A DNA stretch of 57,291 nucleotides. It comes from JBGTFE01 sp036403235 (GTDB lineage Bacteria > Acidobacteriota > Blastocatellia > Pyrinomonadales > Pyrinomonadaceae). The position numbers and the translations under genes were made by a program. Below the pieces are notes generated by a model, which did not search any database, was not told where the DNA came from, and worked only from the letters and a program-made list of their open reading frames with translations. Within the stretch, counting starts at the first letter, position 1; every line of letters starts with the position of its first letter. The stretch spans positions 1-57,291 of the forward strand of contig DASWRI010000023.1 in assembly GCA_036403235.1 (NCBI GenBank). The letters run 5' to 3'. Shown here one piece after another: positions 1 to 9,137 of this stretch.

Positions 1-1
1 C

Positions 2-2197
2 ACTCGCCCGTGCATTCCGCGCCCCGTTCCGCAGCCGTTCCCGAATGTTTTACCGGTCAAATCAATCGAGCTGAATACAAAAATCGAAGGACAGGTGGCG
101 ACGACGCACGTCGTGCAGATTTTTCGAAACGATACGCCTTACACTTTGGAAGGCACGTATTTTTTCCCGATTCCCGAAACGGCTTCGATTGTTGAGTTTG
201 CCATCTGGGAAAACGGTAAAAAATTGGTCGGCGAAGTTCGCTCGCGCGAAGAAGCGCGCCGGATTTATGACGAAATCGTCCGCCGCCAGCGCGACCCCGG
301 ACTTTTGGAATATGCCGGGAAAGATTTGTTTCAGGCTTCTATTTTTCCGATTCCGCCAAACTCCGACAAAAAACTCGAACTGACTTACACGCAGATTTTA
401 AAAGCCGAATCCGGCACGGTCGCCTATCGATACCCGCTCGGAACGGGCAAAAATCTATGGTCGCGCCCCGTTCCGCTCGTCGAAAAAGATGATGGCAATC
501 GAACGACGAATCCGCAGCATTTCGGTACGGTTTCGGGCAAAATCGAGATTGTCGGCAAAGAAGCTTTGCGCAACGTCTATTCGCCGAGCCACGGCATCGA
601 CGTCAAATGGAAAGGCGAAACCTCCGCCACCGTTTCGTTTGAAACACGCGACAACGCCAATGATTTCCAGCTTTTTTACGGGCTTTCAAACAACGATTTC
701 GGAATGTCTCTGATGACTTACCGCGAGCCGGGAAAAGACGGATATTTTCTGCTCATGCTCTCGCCGAAAGACAGCGTCGCCGAACGCGAGCTCGTTAGTA
801 AAGACATCGTTTTTGTGCTCGACACGTCGGGCTCGATGGCCGACGAAGGCAAGATGGAAAAGGCGCGCTCGGCTTTGCTTTTCGGAATTCAGGGCCTGCG
901 CGACGGCGACCGTTTTAACGTCATAAATTTTGCGGGCGAAGAGCATCTTCTGGAAGACAAAATGATTTCCGCCGATGCGGGCGGCAAAAAACGCGGCGCG
1001 GATTTTGTCAAAAAGCTGTCGCCGAACGGCGGGACGAACATCAACGACGCCCTGCGCGCGGCCTTGAGACAGTTCGATTCTTCCGACCGGCCGAAAATTC
1101 TTGTTTTTATAACCGACGGCAATCCGACCATCGGCGAGCAGAACGTCGAGAAAATCATCGCCAACGCCAAGCAAATCAACGTCGACGGCTTGAGACTTTT
1201 TTCGTTCGGCGTCGGTTACGATGTCAATACGACTTTGCTCGACAAAATCTCGGTGGAAAATTCCGGCGTCGCCGAATACGTTCAGCCGAAGGAAGATTTG
1301 GAAGTAAAGGTTTCCGGCTTTTTTACAAAAGTGAATTCGCCCGTGCTGACCGATTTGGAGCTTGATTTCGGCGGCTTGCAGGTCGATTATATGTATCCGC
1401 GAAAGCTTTCCGATATTTTTAAAGGAACGCAGCTGACATTAATCGGCCGCTACAAAAATTCGGGCGATTTTAACAACGCCGTGCTTCGTCTGAGCGGAAA
1501 AATGGGCAGGGAAAACCGCACTTTTACATATTCGAATCTCGATTTTCCGCTGCGCGCCGACAAAAACGATTATCTGCCAAGACTTTGGGCGACGCGGCGC
1601 GTCGGCTGGCTGATGGAGCAAATTCGCGCCAACGGCCAAAACAAGGAACTCGTCGATGAAGTCGTCGATTTGGGCACTCGTTACGCCATCGTCACGCCCT
1701 ACACGTCGTACCTGGCGACGGACGGAAGTTTCGCCCAGCGAGCCGTTTCCGGCAATACGTTTGTCATTGACGGAGCTTCCGGTTCTACAAATACGCTCAC
1801 TGTTGACGGGCGATCGGTTTCCTCGTCCGATATGATGCGCGAAGATAAAGGCAAAACCGCCGTAAAAATGAGCGTTCAGCAAAATACTCTGCAATCAAAC
1901 ACGACGCTTGCGAGCAAGAAACCCGAAAAAGATGATGAAGCCGATGTGCCGCAGGTTTATATCCAAAATTCGGTGAGCAATCAATACGTCGCCAACAAAA
2001 ATTTCTTTAATCAAAACGGCAACTGGATTGACGCCGAATACAAGGAAGAAGCCCGACTGCCCGAAGTCAAAGTAAAATTTGCGAGCAACGAATATTTTGA
2101 TTTGGTCAACAAAGAACCGGCATTGGCGCAGTATTTTGCGATTGCCGAGAATGTTACGGTTGTTTGGAAAGGCAAAGTTTATCGGGTTGTTAGTTAG
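2..2197 (+). CDS. VIT and von Willebrand factor A domain protein (5' end outside window)
   Basis: The frame is open from base 2, so the true start lies left of the window. The first in-frame GTG (95) falls inside the VIT domain and is not a believable start. Visible order: VIT domain (about 40-400, with 'ARRIYDEIV' and 'DPGLLEY'), then a VWA domain (about 800-1300) with a complete metal site: DTSGSM at 821-838, the 'GGTNIND' threonine near 1035 and 'ITDGNP' near 1110. A Ser/Asn-rich C-terminal third follows. Proteins of this inter-alpha-trypsin-inhibitor-like family are usually exported and bind partners through the MIDAS metal; that role is inferred, and the signal peptide cannot be seen here. 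A strong terminator follows the stop. Confidence 0.9.
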   Translation, partial: TRPCIPRPVPQPFPNVLPVKSIELNTKIEGQVATTHVVQIFRNDTPYTLEGTYFFPIPETASIVEFAIWENGKKLVGEVRSREEARRIYDEIVRRQRDPGLLEYAGKDLFQASIFPIPPNSDKKLELTYTQILKAESGTVAYRYPLGTGKNLWSRPVPLVEKDDGNRTTNPQHFGTVSGKIEIVGKEALRNVYSPSHGIDVKWKGETSATVSFETRDNANDFQLFYGLSNNDFGMSLMTYREPGKDGYFLLMLSPKDSVAERELVSKDIVFVLDTSGSMADEGKMEKARSALLFGIQGLRDGDRFNVINFAGEEHLLEDKMISADAGGKKRGADFVKKLSPNGGTNINDALRAALRQFDSSDRPKILVFITDGNPTIGEQNVEKIIANAKQINVDGLRLFSFGVGYDVNTTLLDKISVENSGVAEYVQPKEDLEVKVSGFFTKVNSPVLTDLELDFGGLQVDYMYPRKLSDIFKGTQLTLIGRYKNSGDFNNAVLRLSGKMGRENRTFTYSNLDFPLRADKNDYLPRLWATRRVGWLMEQIRANGQNKELVDEVVDLGTRYAIVTPYTSYLATDGSFAQRAVSGNTFVIDGASGSTNTLTVDGRSVSSSDMMREDKGKTAVKMSVQQNTLQSNTTLASKKPEKDDEADVPQVYIQNSVSNQYVANKNFFNQNGNWIDAEYKEEARLPEVKVKFASNEYFDLVNKEPALAQYFAIAENVTVVWKGKVYRVVS

Positions 2198-2223
2198 TTT
2201 AGGACGGATTTCCGTCAATGCAG

Positions 2224-2280
2224 AAAGGTGACTTTTGGCAGAATAAATAGTATTTTTATTTGTCGAAAGTCACCTTTTTT
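2224..2280 (+). terminator. Rho-independent terminator after the VWA gene
   Basis: A perfect 12 bp stem pairs 2224-2235 with 2266-2277 (AAAGGTGACTTT against AAAGTCACCTTT). It runs into a T tract ending at 2280. It ends the VWA transcript and separates it from the next gene. Confidence 0.85.
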
Positions 2281-2312
2281 GTTAACGAACAGAAACTCTT
2301 GGAGGTTTGCGA

Positions 2313-3293
2313 GTGCTTACTTGTAGAAAATCTTATCTTTTAATTTTTGTTATTTTATTTTGCATTCAAATTATTCCCGCACAATCGAGCTGGAGCGCCA
2401 ATCGCGTCGAAGCCGCGGGCGATTTGGTCGCCGTCTTTTTTACGTCTTCGGATAAAGGTTTCGTCGCCGGTGATAAAGGCTATCTCGGCGCCACCACAAA
2501 CGGCGGGCGAAGCTGGACAAAACAGGCCATCAATACGAAAGAAGACGTCACGGAAATTTATTTTCGTAACGACGATAACGGCTATCTGGTTGCGGGCAAA
2601 GATTTATTCAGTACCAGAGACGGCGGGCGAAGCTGGCAGAAAACCGTGATTTTTAATGAGAATGCTTTTAAGGGAAGCACGCCCGAATTTCTCAGCATCC
2701 GTTTTGCCGATAAAAAACTGGGAGTCGTCATCGGCTCGCTTCTCAAAGGAAACGGAAAAGATGCAAGAGTCGTCGATTCGCTCGTAATGCGCACGAACAA
2801 CGGCGGCGAAAACTGGTCGCGGGTTATCGTTCCGACCAAGGCCGAATTGTATCATCTGGATTTTGCGGGCGATTCGCACGGCTGGATTGTCGGCGCGAGC
2901 GGTTTGATTTTATCGACCAGTGACGGCGGTCTGAACTGGCAGATTCAAAAATCCGGCACGAACAAAGACCTTTACAATGTTGATTTTCGCGATGAAAACA
3001 ACGGCTTTGCCGTCGGCGAAGACGGAATAATCCTGCGCACCGAAAACGGCGGCGCAACCTGGGAAACAATTAAAACGAGTTTCCCGAATACATTTTTGCG
3101 CGTCGATTTTGCCGACGAGAAAAACGGCTGGATTGTCGGTTTCGGCGGAACTATCCTGCGCTCATCCGACAAGGGCCGAACCTGGATTCGCCAGGAAAGT
3201 AATACAAAAGACAATTTTTACGGGCTTTATATGACCAGGAAATACGGTTGGGCGGTCGGCTCAAAAGGCTTGATTGCTGAATACCAGAAGTAG
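2313..3293 (+). CDS. Exported YCF48/BNR-type beta-propeller protein
   Basis: Predicted 326 residues. I chose the GTG at 2313 because GGAGG at 2301-2305 is then 7 bases away; a TTG at 2307 is in frame but only one base from that site. The N-terminus is a signal peptide (hydrophobic 'LLIFVILFCI', then 'PAQSS'). The rest is a string of propeller repeats with 'TxNGGxxW' and 'SxDGGxxW' turns (GGRSW twice, GGENW, GGLNW, GGATW, KGRTW). This is the signature of the YCF48/photosystem II stability-factor and BNR families. In non-photosynthetic bacteria such proteins are exported and their partners are mostly unknown. It has its own terminator-bounded transcription unit. Confidence 0.85.
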   Translation: MLTCRKSYLLIFVILFCIQIIPAQSSWSANRVEAAGDLVAVFFTSSDKGFVAGDKGYLGATTNGGRSWTKQAINTKEDVTEIYFRNDDNGYLVAGKDLFSTRDGGRSWQKTVIFNENAFKGSTPEFLSIRFADKKLGVVIGSLLKGNGKDARVVDSLVMRTNNGGENWSRVIVPTKAELYHLDFAGDSHGWIVGASGLILSTSDGGLNWQIQKSGTNKDLYNVDFRDENNGFAVGEDGIILRTENGGATWETIKTSFPNTFLRVDFADEKNGWIVGFGGTILRSSDKGRTWIRQESNTKDNFYGLYMTRKYGWAVGSKGLIAEYQK

Positions 3294-3356
3294 GCGAAAA
3301 GTGAAATGTGAAAAGTGACAGACGAAGAAAGTTCTTAAACTTTTACTTTTCGCTTT
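3294..3356 (+). repeat. Heptamer-register hairpin repeat
   Basis: The element starts at the base after the YCF48 stop and reads in 7-base units (gcgaaaa, gtgaaat, gtgaaaa, gtgacag, acgaaga, and so on). 3294-3306 pairs with 3340-3352 with one mismatch. The centre (3323-3339) resembles the centre of the elements at 30665 and 37859. Confidence 0.7.
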
Positions 3357-3477
3357 CTCTGAGCAACTCACAGAATTTGTTCAGCATCATTACTTATAGA
3401 CCACGAGTCGGGCAGTTTTGTTTTTTATGCGAAAGAGCGCGGCTTAAAGTCTTTCTGATTCCTCCTGTTTCTATTAT

Positions 3478-3512
3478 GCCCGCCGGTGAATGCGACTCGG
3501 CGGGCTTTTTTT
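3478..3512 (+). terminator. Rho-independent terminator
   Basis: A perfect GC-rich 8 bp stem (GCCCGCCG 3478-3485 with CGGCGGGC 3498-3505) is followed by seven T (3506-3512). It acts on the plus strand. Between the YCF48 stop and this terminator (3357-3477) I see no gene; a short RNA is possible but unsupported. Confidence 0.8.
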
Positions 3513-3807
3513 AAAAGAAACTCACTAAATTACAAAATAAGACCGGAGTTAGAATATTTAAGGGGATTAGTAAAATCGCAATAACCTTTACGATTCCTGT
3601 CTCTTGCCGAAGATTTCCGAGAACAGCAAAAGCTCCGCTCGACAGCATCGTCATAAACCATCACCAAATCCAAAGCGAGGGAAAGTATTGACTTGCGTTG
3701 AACAAAATCAGGGGAGTTATAAAAACAAGCAGTGAAGAAGCAAGCGATAAAGAATAGAATCCAGGTTTTATCGTTTTTGTCGATTCATCTAGTATTGAAT
3801 TTTTCAT
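3511..3807 (-). pseudogene. Small membrane-protein ORF interrupted by one in-frame TGA
   Basis: Reading down from ATG 3807, 18 bases after the ctpA stop, gives 99 codons ending at TAA (3511-3513), broken only at codon 49 by TGA (3661-3663). The stop is bracketed by tryptophans (WIW-stop-WFM). Both halves are coherent: three hydrophobic stretches (about residues 16-36, 42-66 and 72-96) separated by short polar turns. A single TGG-to-TGA change would explain it, so I call it a recent pseudogene or a sequencing error. I do not recognise the family. No good ribosome site is visible, so it may depend on coupling to ctpA. Confidence 0.5.
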
Positions 3808-3824
3808 TGCACCGCGGACAATAT

Positions 3825-5534
3825 TTATTTATTTTGCTTTTGCTGCGACTTCTGCGCGGCGAGGGCGAGCTGCTTGGCTTTGGGCAGAGCTTCGACGGCG
3901 CGCGCGACCTGCAAATCTTCTTCGATTAAAACCTGATTGGCAGCGACGCTGCCGTAATTTGCGATGGCGAGATTGTAGCGCAGGCGCAATTTTATAAAAG
4001 ATTTTTCCGCCTCGATTTGTTCGGCCGTCACGTTCCAGCCTTTTTCTTCGGCGACGAATCGTTTGAAAACGGCAAAAAGCTCGTCCGTCAGCGGAAAATT
4101 GTTCGAGCTGATGCGCTGGCCGTATTGAAATTGATTTGTGACCTTAAAGCTTTCAAACCCGGAGATTTTGCCGGCCGCAAGCTCGCTTGTGAAAAAGAAA
4201 AGCGGGTCGAGCAGCGCAACTTCCGGCTGGTTTAATTCCGCATCTTTTATCGTTTCGTCGGGCTGGATTCCGTCGCCGCCGTAGACGGTTCTTCCGGTCA
4301 CGGTTTTCGCCGGAATTTTCGCGCTTTCTTCGATTTTTTCTTTGTGCAGAAAATAATCGTAAATATTTCCGTTTGAATAATCGCGTTGAATCGAGCGGCC
4401 CGAAGGCGTGTAATATTTCGCCGTCGTCAAAGTTAAGCCAGAGCCATACGGCAAATTTATAATGCTTTGGACGAGTCCTTTGCCGAAAGTATTTTCGCCG
4501 ATAATCAAAGCGCGGTCGTAATCCTGAAGCGCTCCGGCGACGATTTCCGAAGCCGACGCGCTGTTTTCGTTGACCAGCACGACGAGCGGCATCGCTTCCG
4601 CCTGACGATTGGCCGATTTCCAGACGCGATTGTCGATTTTAAAGCGCCCGCGCTGCGTGACAATCGTGTCTCCGTCGGGCAGAAATTTTTCGGCGACCAT
4701 CACGGCCTGGTCTAAAATTCCGCCGGGATTATCGCGCAAATCCATAATCAGAGAAGTCATTCCGCGCGCGTGCAAATCGCTGAGAGCCGCCTCAAGCTCG
4801 TCAAAAGTCGTGTAATTAAATCCCTCGGAAAGGTCGACGTAGCCGATGTTTCCGCGCAGAAGATAAGCGTCGGGAATCGATGGCTGCGGGACGCGGTTGC
4901 GGCGAATTTCGACGATTTCATGTTTTTCCGTGTCGGCGCGCTCGATTGTCAGGCGCACAATCGTGCCTTTCTTGCCGCGAACCTTATCTCTCACGACAGC
5001 GGAATTTTTGCCCGAAACGTTTTCGCCGTTGACCGCGATGATTTTGTCGCCGAAATGCAGATTTGCCTTGTAAGCGGGCGAGTCCTGAAAAGTCGAGATG
5101 ATAAAAGTCTCGTATTTTCCGTCGCGCATATAATTGGAAATCGTCGCGCCGATGCCGAAATATTCGCTTTGCTGGTCGGTCAAAAGGTCTTGGTATTCGT
5201 TGGCGTCAAAATAATTCGAATGCGGGTCGAGCGTCCTGAGCATTGCGGTTATCGCCGATTTAGTCAGCTCGCTGTAATCAATTCGGTTTCCGCCGACGTA
5301 GTTTTGACGAATGACGTCGAGCGCTTCCTGGTAATCCTGCGTGATGTTTAATTGAGAAGTCTGCTCGGAGCTGACGCTTGTGCCGGCGCGCGAAGCCGAA
5401 AAAGAGCTTCCTGTTGCAATCTTAAACGGTTCGGCGTCGGGAAGCTGCGACACTTCCTTTCGTTTCGCCTGCGGAAAAACAAACAAGCTGCCGAAAACAA
5501 AAATAATAAGCGCAAAAGAAAAAATTCTCTTCAT
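3825..5534 (-). CDS. ctpA: S41 family carboxy-terminal processing peptidase
   Basis: Predicted 569 residues. CtpA/Prc-type serine protease that cuts exported proteins near their C-termini in the periplasm. Order: signal peptide (1-22), helical N-terminal region (about 65-125), PDZ domain (about 126-200, with 'YFGIGATI' and 'GDKIIAVNG'), then the S41 core with 'GYVDLSEGF', 'DLRDNPGGILDQ' and 'NSASASE'. The catalytic pair is probably Ser327 and Lys352 ('FGKGLVQ'), which have the usual 25-residue spacing. The C-terminal 150 residues are charged and end in a Gln/Lys-rich tail. It is transcribed away from the GAF gene, with the interrupted membrane ORF immediately downstream. Confidence 0.95.
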   Translation of the reverse strand: MKRIFSFALIIFVFGSLFVFPQAKRKEVSQLPDAEPFKIATGSSFSASRAGTSVSSEQTSQLNITQDYQEALDVIRQNYVGGNRIDYSELTKSAITAMLRTLDPHSNYFDANEYQDLLTDQQSEYFGIGATISNYMRDGKYETFIISTFQDSPAYKANLHFGDKIIAVNGENVSGKNSAVVRDKVRGKKGTIVRLTIERADTEKHEIVEIRRNRVPQPSIPDAYLLRGNIGYVDLSEGFNYTTFDELEAALSDLHARGMTSLIMDLRDNPGGILDQAVMVAEKFLPDGDTIVTQRGRFKIDNRVWKSANRQAEAMPLVVLVNENSASASEIVAGALQDYDRALIIGENTFGKGLVQSIINLPYGSGLTLTTAKYYTPSGRSIQRDYSNGNIYDYFLHKEKIEESAKIPAKTVTGRTVYGGDGIQPDETIKDAELNQPEVALLDPLFFFTSELAAGKISGFESFKVTNQFQYGQRISSNNFPLTDELFAVFKRFVAEEKGWNVTAEQIEAEKSFIKLRLRYNLAIANYGSVAANQVLIEEDLQVARAVEALPKAKQLALAAQKSQQKQNK

Positions 5535-5742
5535 AAATCTGAAAACACTGATACCCTTTCTGCTTTGAGCAAATGTTACAAGAATAAAACACCTCTTCGC
5601 AACTTACGCTCGCCGGCAGCCGAAATAAAATCAAAATTGTTGTGTTTTTGGAAAGTTTTAATCCGGCGCGAATTCCATCTATTTATTTTTGTTTTTTTTG
5701 CCGGATTGATTTAAGTTATGCAGATAGAGGAAAATCTTTTTT

Positions 5743-6519
5743 ATGTCAGAAGAAAATAAAAATGGTTTGGAAAAAAAGCTCCAATCGGTAATTGAAACGG
5801 TTGACGTGGCGAACGCTCTGACCGAGCCGATGACGGTTTCGATTGAAAATCTCTTGAAAATCTCGGCCAACGCGATGAATTCCGAGGAAGCGTCCGTTAT
5901 TGTGCGCGAAGGCGACGAAGGCGATTTGCGATTTTTGTCGGCCATCGGAAAGGTCGCCGAGCGGCTCAAAAATTTAAGAATCCCGGCCGGGAAGGGAATC
6001 GCCGGTTTTGTTTTTTCGTCCGGTCAGCCGATGGCGATAACCGACGTCGGCGAGGAAGACACGTTTTACGCCGAGGTCGATAAACAGACCGGCTACTCGA
6101 CGCAGACGATTCTCGCCACGCCGCTTCGCTATAACGGCGAGGTCATCGGCGTTCTCGAATACGTCAACCGCATCGGCGAGCCGCCCTACGAGCCGTTTAC
6201 GCCGAAGGAGATGGACAAGGCGTCGCTCTACGCCGAAGCGATTGCGGCGCTCGTCAACGCGTATGAAATCGCCAAGATTTTCAAAGATTTGGGCGACAAG
6301 ATGCTCTCGGGCGAAGATAATTCGGATTTTGTCGTCGTGCGCGAATGGCTGTCCAAGCTGCGCGATTCGTCCGAGCATCGCGAAATGATGGATTTGGCCG
6401 TGCTGGTTCGCGAAATTTCCAATCGCGGCGAAGGCGAGCGGGCGATGTGTCGCGAAATTCTGGAAGCCGTTTTGCGTTATTCGAAAGACAATTCGGAAAC
6501 AAGTTATCTGAGCTTTTAA
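5743..6519 (+). CDS. GAF domain protein
   Basis: Predicted 258 residues, no signal peptide or membrane segment. A single GAF sensor domain covers about residues 15-170: 'EEASVIVREGDEG', 'IPAGKGIAGFVFSSGQP' and 'ILATPLRYNGEVIGVLEYVNR' are typical of the nucleotide- or small-molecule-binding fold. The last 80 residues are helical and charged, with no output domain I can name. A GAGG site (about 5726) precedes the ATG. It is followed by a subtilase on the same strand, separated by a heptamer hairpin, so co-transcription is possible. What it senses cannot be told from sequence. Confidence 0.85.
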   Translation: MSEENKNGLEKKLQSVIETVDVANALTEPMTVSIENLLKISANAMNSEEASVIVREGDEGDLRFLSAIGKVAERLKNLRIPAGKGIAGFVFSSGQPMAITDVGEEDTFYAEVDKQTGYSTQTILATPLRYNGEVIGVLEYVNRIGEPPYEPFTPKEMDKASLYAEAIAALVNAYEIAKIFKDLGDKMLSGEDNSDFVVVREWLSKLRDSSEHREMMDLAVLVREISNRGEGERAMCREILEAVLRYSKDNSETSYLSF

Positions 6520-6600
6520 AAGTGGTAAGTGATAAACGGCAAGTGAAAAGTTTTTATTCTTTCGCTGACCACCGACCACTGACCACCGACCACTTTTTTT
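6518..6600 (+). repeat. Heptamer-register repeat filling the GAF-subtilase gap
   Basis: The whole 81-base gap reads in 7-base units from the GAF stop to the next ATG (aaaagtg, gtaagtg, ataaacg, gcaagtg, aaaagtt ... gaccacc, gaccact, gaccacc, gaccact), then a run of T. AAAAGTGGT near 6520 can pair with ACCACTTTT near 6592. Confidence 0.7.
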
Positions 6601-7398
6601 ATGACGACCGTTTCAGGTTACGAAACAAATCAAATTTTGACCGGCTCGACTTATTTTCAGATTGAAGACGACTGGAAAGAGCGGACGGGCAAGGGCGTCA
6701 GCGTGGCGATAATCGACAGCGGTATCGATACGTCGCACCCGGATTTGCAGGGGAAAATCAGGGAATCGGTCGAAGCGAAAAAAGACGACAAGCGCGTTTT
6801 GTTCGAAGCTTCGGAGACGGGCGACAGTGCCGGGCACGGAACGGCCTGCGCCGGAATTATCTCGCGCATCGCGCCGGAGGCCGAGCTTTACAGCATAAAA
6901 GTTCTCGGCGCGGGCGGCCTCGGCGACGGCCACGCGTTTTTGGCCGGACTCGAATACGCCATAAAAAATCGCTACCGGCTGGTAAATTTGAGTCTCGGCA
7001 CGACAAAGCCGCATTTTTTCGCGCCGCTCCACGATTTGCTCGACAGAGCTTATCAGGCGGGCTGCATCGTCGTCGCGGCGGCCAATAATCTGCCGCAGCC
7101 TTCGTTCCCGTCGGTTTTTTCCTCGTCTTTAATCTCGGTCAGTAAATCGGCGGACACCGACCCGTTTCACTTCAGCTTCAAATATGGCGAGGTCATCGAG
7201 CTTTGCGCGCCCGGCGTCAACGTCCGCACCGCATGGCTCGGCGGCGGCTACAAATCGCTGACCGGCAACAGCTTCGCCTGCCCGCACATCGTCGGCATCA
7301 TCGCGCTTTTATTGGAAGCCAACCCGACCTTGACGCCTTTTCAGGTAAAATCGGCGCTGTATGCGATTGCAAAGGAAAATCAGGAAAGTGAAAAGTGA
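6601..7398 (+). CDS. Compact S8 (subtilisin) family serine peptidase
   Basis: Predicted 265 residues. The full catalytic set is present: Asp39 ('IIDSGIDTSHPD'), His79 ('GHGTACAG'), oxyanion Asn near 163 ('AAANNLP'), Ser224 ('GNSFACPH'). There is no signal peptide and no I9 prodomain, and it is shorter than secreted subtilases, so it is probably cytoplasmic or a maturation protease. The ATG lies right after a T run of the upstream repeat, leaving no Shine-Dalgarno. The last codons and stop (ESEK-stop) come from a downstream heptamer repeat. Substrate unknown. Confidence 0.88.
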   Translation: MTTVSGYETNQILTGSTYFQIEDDWKERTGKGVSVAIIDSGIDTSHPDLQGKIRESVEAKKDDKRVLFEASETGDSAGHGTACAGIISRIAPEAELYSIKVLGAGGLGDGHAFLAGLEYAIKNRYRLVNLSLGTTKPHFFAPLHDLLDRAYQAGCIVVAAANNLPQPSFPSVFSSSLISVSKSADTDPFHFSFKYGEVIELCAPGVNVRTAWLGGGYKSLTGNSFACPHIVGIIALLLEANPTLTPFQVKSALYAIAKENQESEK

Positions 7399-7411
7399 AA
7401 AGTAAAAAGCG
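7384..7411 (+). repeat. Heptamer repeat overlapping a stop codon
   Basis: Four units (gaaagtg, aaaagtg, aaaagta, aaaagcg) run through the subtilase stop TGA (7396-7398). No convincing second arm is present. The rest of the gap to 7621 shows no gene that I trust. Confidence 0.6.
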
Positions 7412-7621
7412 GAAGACAAATCAACTTACCTTTTTTCATTATAAGTTTTTTTTCTGCCCGAATCCTCTGCCCGCTTGCTGCTGCCATCTAAAGTCGATGC
7501 CTTTATTGTTCGTATCGGCTGTCGCTCCGGTTAATCGTTTTTTTATCGTCTGAATAAATCCGTGTTTTGCATTTTCAACTCCAAAATGTTTTCATAATTC
7601 CTGTAGATATCTACTGAAATT

Positions 7622-8896
7622 ATGTCGGAAACATTTAATCTTACGCCTTTGGAACTCGAAGAATACACACTTGAAAACGGTCTCCGTGTCGTGTTTAATC
7701 CGGATAAATCCGTCCCGGTCGTCGCCGTCACGGTTTATTACGACGTCGGCTCGCGCAACGAGCGCGAAGGGCGGACGGGCTTTGCTCATTTATTTGAACA
7801 TATGATGTTTCAGGGCTCGGAAAACGTCGGCAAGACCGAGCATTTTCAATACATAATGAAGGCCGGCGGGACGATGAACGGGACGACCTCGTCGGAGCGC
7901 ACCAATTATTACGAGACGCTTCCGGCCAATCAATTGCCGCTTGCGCTCTGGCTCGAATCGGACAGAATGCGGACGCTCGCCGTAACGCAGGCCAATCTCG
8001 ACAACCAGCGCGAAGCCGTCAAGGAAGAAAAGCGCCTGCGCTACGATAATCAGCCCTACGGCGCGGTGTTCGATTTGCTCAACCAGATGGTTTACAAAAA
8101 TTTCGCCAACGCGCATTCGACCATCGGCTCGATGGAGGATTTGGACGACGCGACGGTCGAAGACGTGCAGGAATTTTTCCGCACATATTACGCGCCGAAC
8201 AACGCCGTCATGACGATTTCCGGCGCGTTTGACGCGGCAGAAGCGAAAAGTCTGGTTGACCGGTATTTCGCCACTATTCCGAGCCAGCCGAAACCCGCCG
8301 CGCTCGATGTGACGGAACCGGCGGAAGTCGCCGAAACTTATCAGCGATACGAAGATAAGCTCGCGCCGTTTCCCGCATTTCTTATCGGCTGGAAAATTCC
8401 TGCGCGCCGGACGCCCGAATTTAACGCGCTTTATATGGCCGGGAAATTGTTGTACGACGGCGAAAGCTCGCGTCTTTACCAGCGCCTCGTCAAGGGCGAA
8501 GAATCCGTTATTCAGCTTTTCGGGTTTACCGACGAGCGCCGCGGGCCTTCGGGCGTCGCCATCGGCGCGATTCCGAAGCCGGACAGGGAGTTAAGCAAAA
8601 TTCGCGAAACGATTATGGCGCAGATAAATGATTTGGCGACGAACGGCCCGAGCGCCGAGGAGATGCAGAAGCTCCGCAACCAATTGATAAACGATTCGGT
8701 TCGCGCGCGTCAATCGTCGCTGCTTCGCGCCCAGCAAGTCACCGAATACACGCTCTATGACGGCGAGCCGTCGATTATAAACACCGAGCTCGAAGAATTT
8801 CTGGCAATTACCGGCGAACAGATAAAAACATCGGTCGGCAAATATCTGAACACTGAAAACCGCGCTTTGCTGGATATTGTGACCGTCGAAAAATAA
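7622..8896 (+). CDS. M16 family zinc metallopeptidase, catalytic subunit
   Basis: Predicted 424 residues, one M16B unit with both half-domains. It carries the inverted zinc motif HLFEH (His56, Glu59, His60); the third ligand is probably Glu136 in 'NQREAVKEEKR'. The 'GGTMNGTTSSERTNYYE' block is typical. No signal peptide, unlike the second M16 pair at 41-44 kb. The gene at 9138 encodes the non-catalytic partner. In bacterial M16B enzymes such pairs form a heterodimer that encloses and degrades peptides. A palindromic element of about 200 bp separates the two genes. Confidence 0.93.
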   Translation: MSETFNLTPLELEEYTLENGLRVVFNPDKSVPVVAVTVYYDVGSRNEREGRTGFAHLFEHMMFQGSENVGKTEHFQYIMKAGGTMNGTTSSERTNYYETLPANQLPLALWLESDRMRTLAVTQANLDNQREAVKEEKRLRYDNQPYGAVFDLLNQMVYKNFANAHSTIGSMEDLDDATVEDVQEFFRTYYAPNNAVMTISGAFDAAEAKSLVDRYFATIPSQPKPAALDVTEPAEVAETYQRYEDKLAPFPAFLIGWKIPARRTPEFNALYMAGKLLYDGESSRLYQRLVKGEESVIQLFGFTDERRGPSGVAIGAIPKPDRELSKIRETIMAQINDLATNGPSAEEMQKLRNQLINDSVRARQSSLLRAQQVTEYTLYDGEPSIINTELEEFLAITGEQIKTSVGKYLNTENRALLDIVTVEK

Positions 8897-8909
8897 TAGT
8901 TTTAAATTC

Positions 8910-9109
8910 AATTGCCACTAGCTTCAGCAGGTGGAATAAATTGAAGAAAAGATAGATGGGCTTTAGCCGAACTTCTTTGAAATATTAAAATCCTTCGGCT
9001 TTAGCCAAAGTTTAGCTAAAGCAAAAAGGATGATTGTTTTTTTATTAAATTCGGCTAAAGCCGATTTTCATTTGCTAAACTTGTCCACTGGCTGAAGCTA
9101 GTGGCAATT
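8910..9109. repeat. MITE-like palindromic element with 26 bp terminal inverted repeats
   Basis: The ends 8910-8935 and 9084-9109 are inverted copies with two mismatches (core ATTGCCACTAGCTTCAGC). Inside lie more mirrored words: GGCTTTAGCC near 8959 and 8997 and GGCTAAAGCC near 9053. There is no ORF. No clear target duplication is visible. It separates the two M16 genes. Confidence 0.65.
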
Positions 9110-9137
9110 TGTTTTAGATAATTCAATTGTAATTTTT

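Noticed and set aside
3661..3663. TGA as selenocysteine
   Set aside because: The flanking tryptophans and hydrophobic setting favour a TGG-to-TGA change, and no SECIS-like hairpin directly after the codon is evident.
7399..7540. Minus-strand basic reading frame of about 43 codons ending 'GRGFGQKKNL'
   Set aside because: It is open and protein-like but has no start codon or ribosome site after the preceding stop, and no family match. Too weak to annotate.
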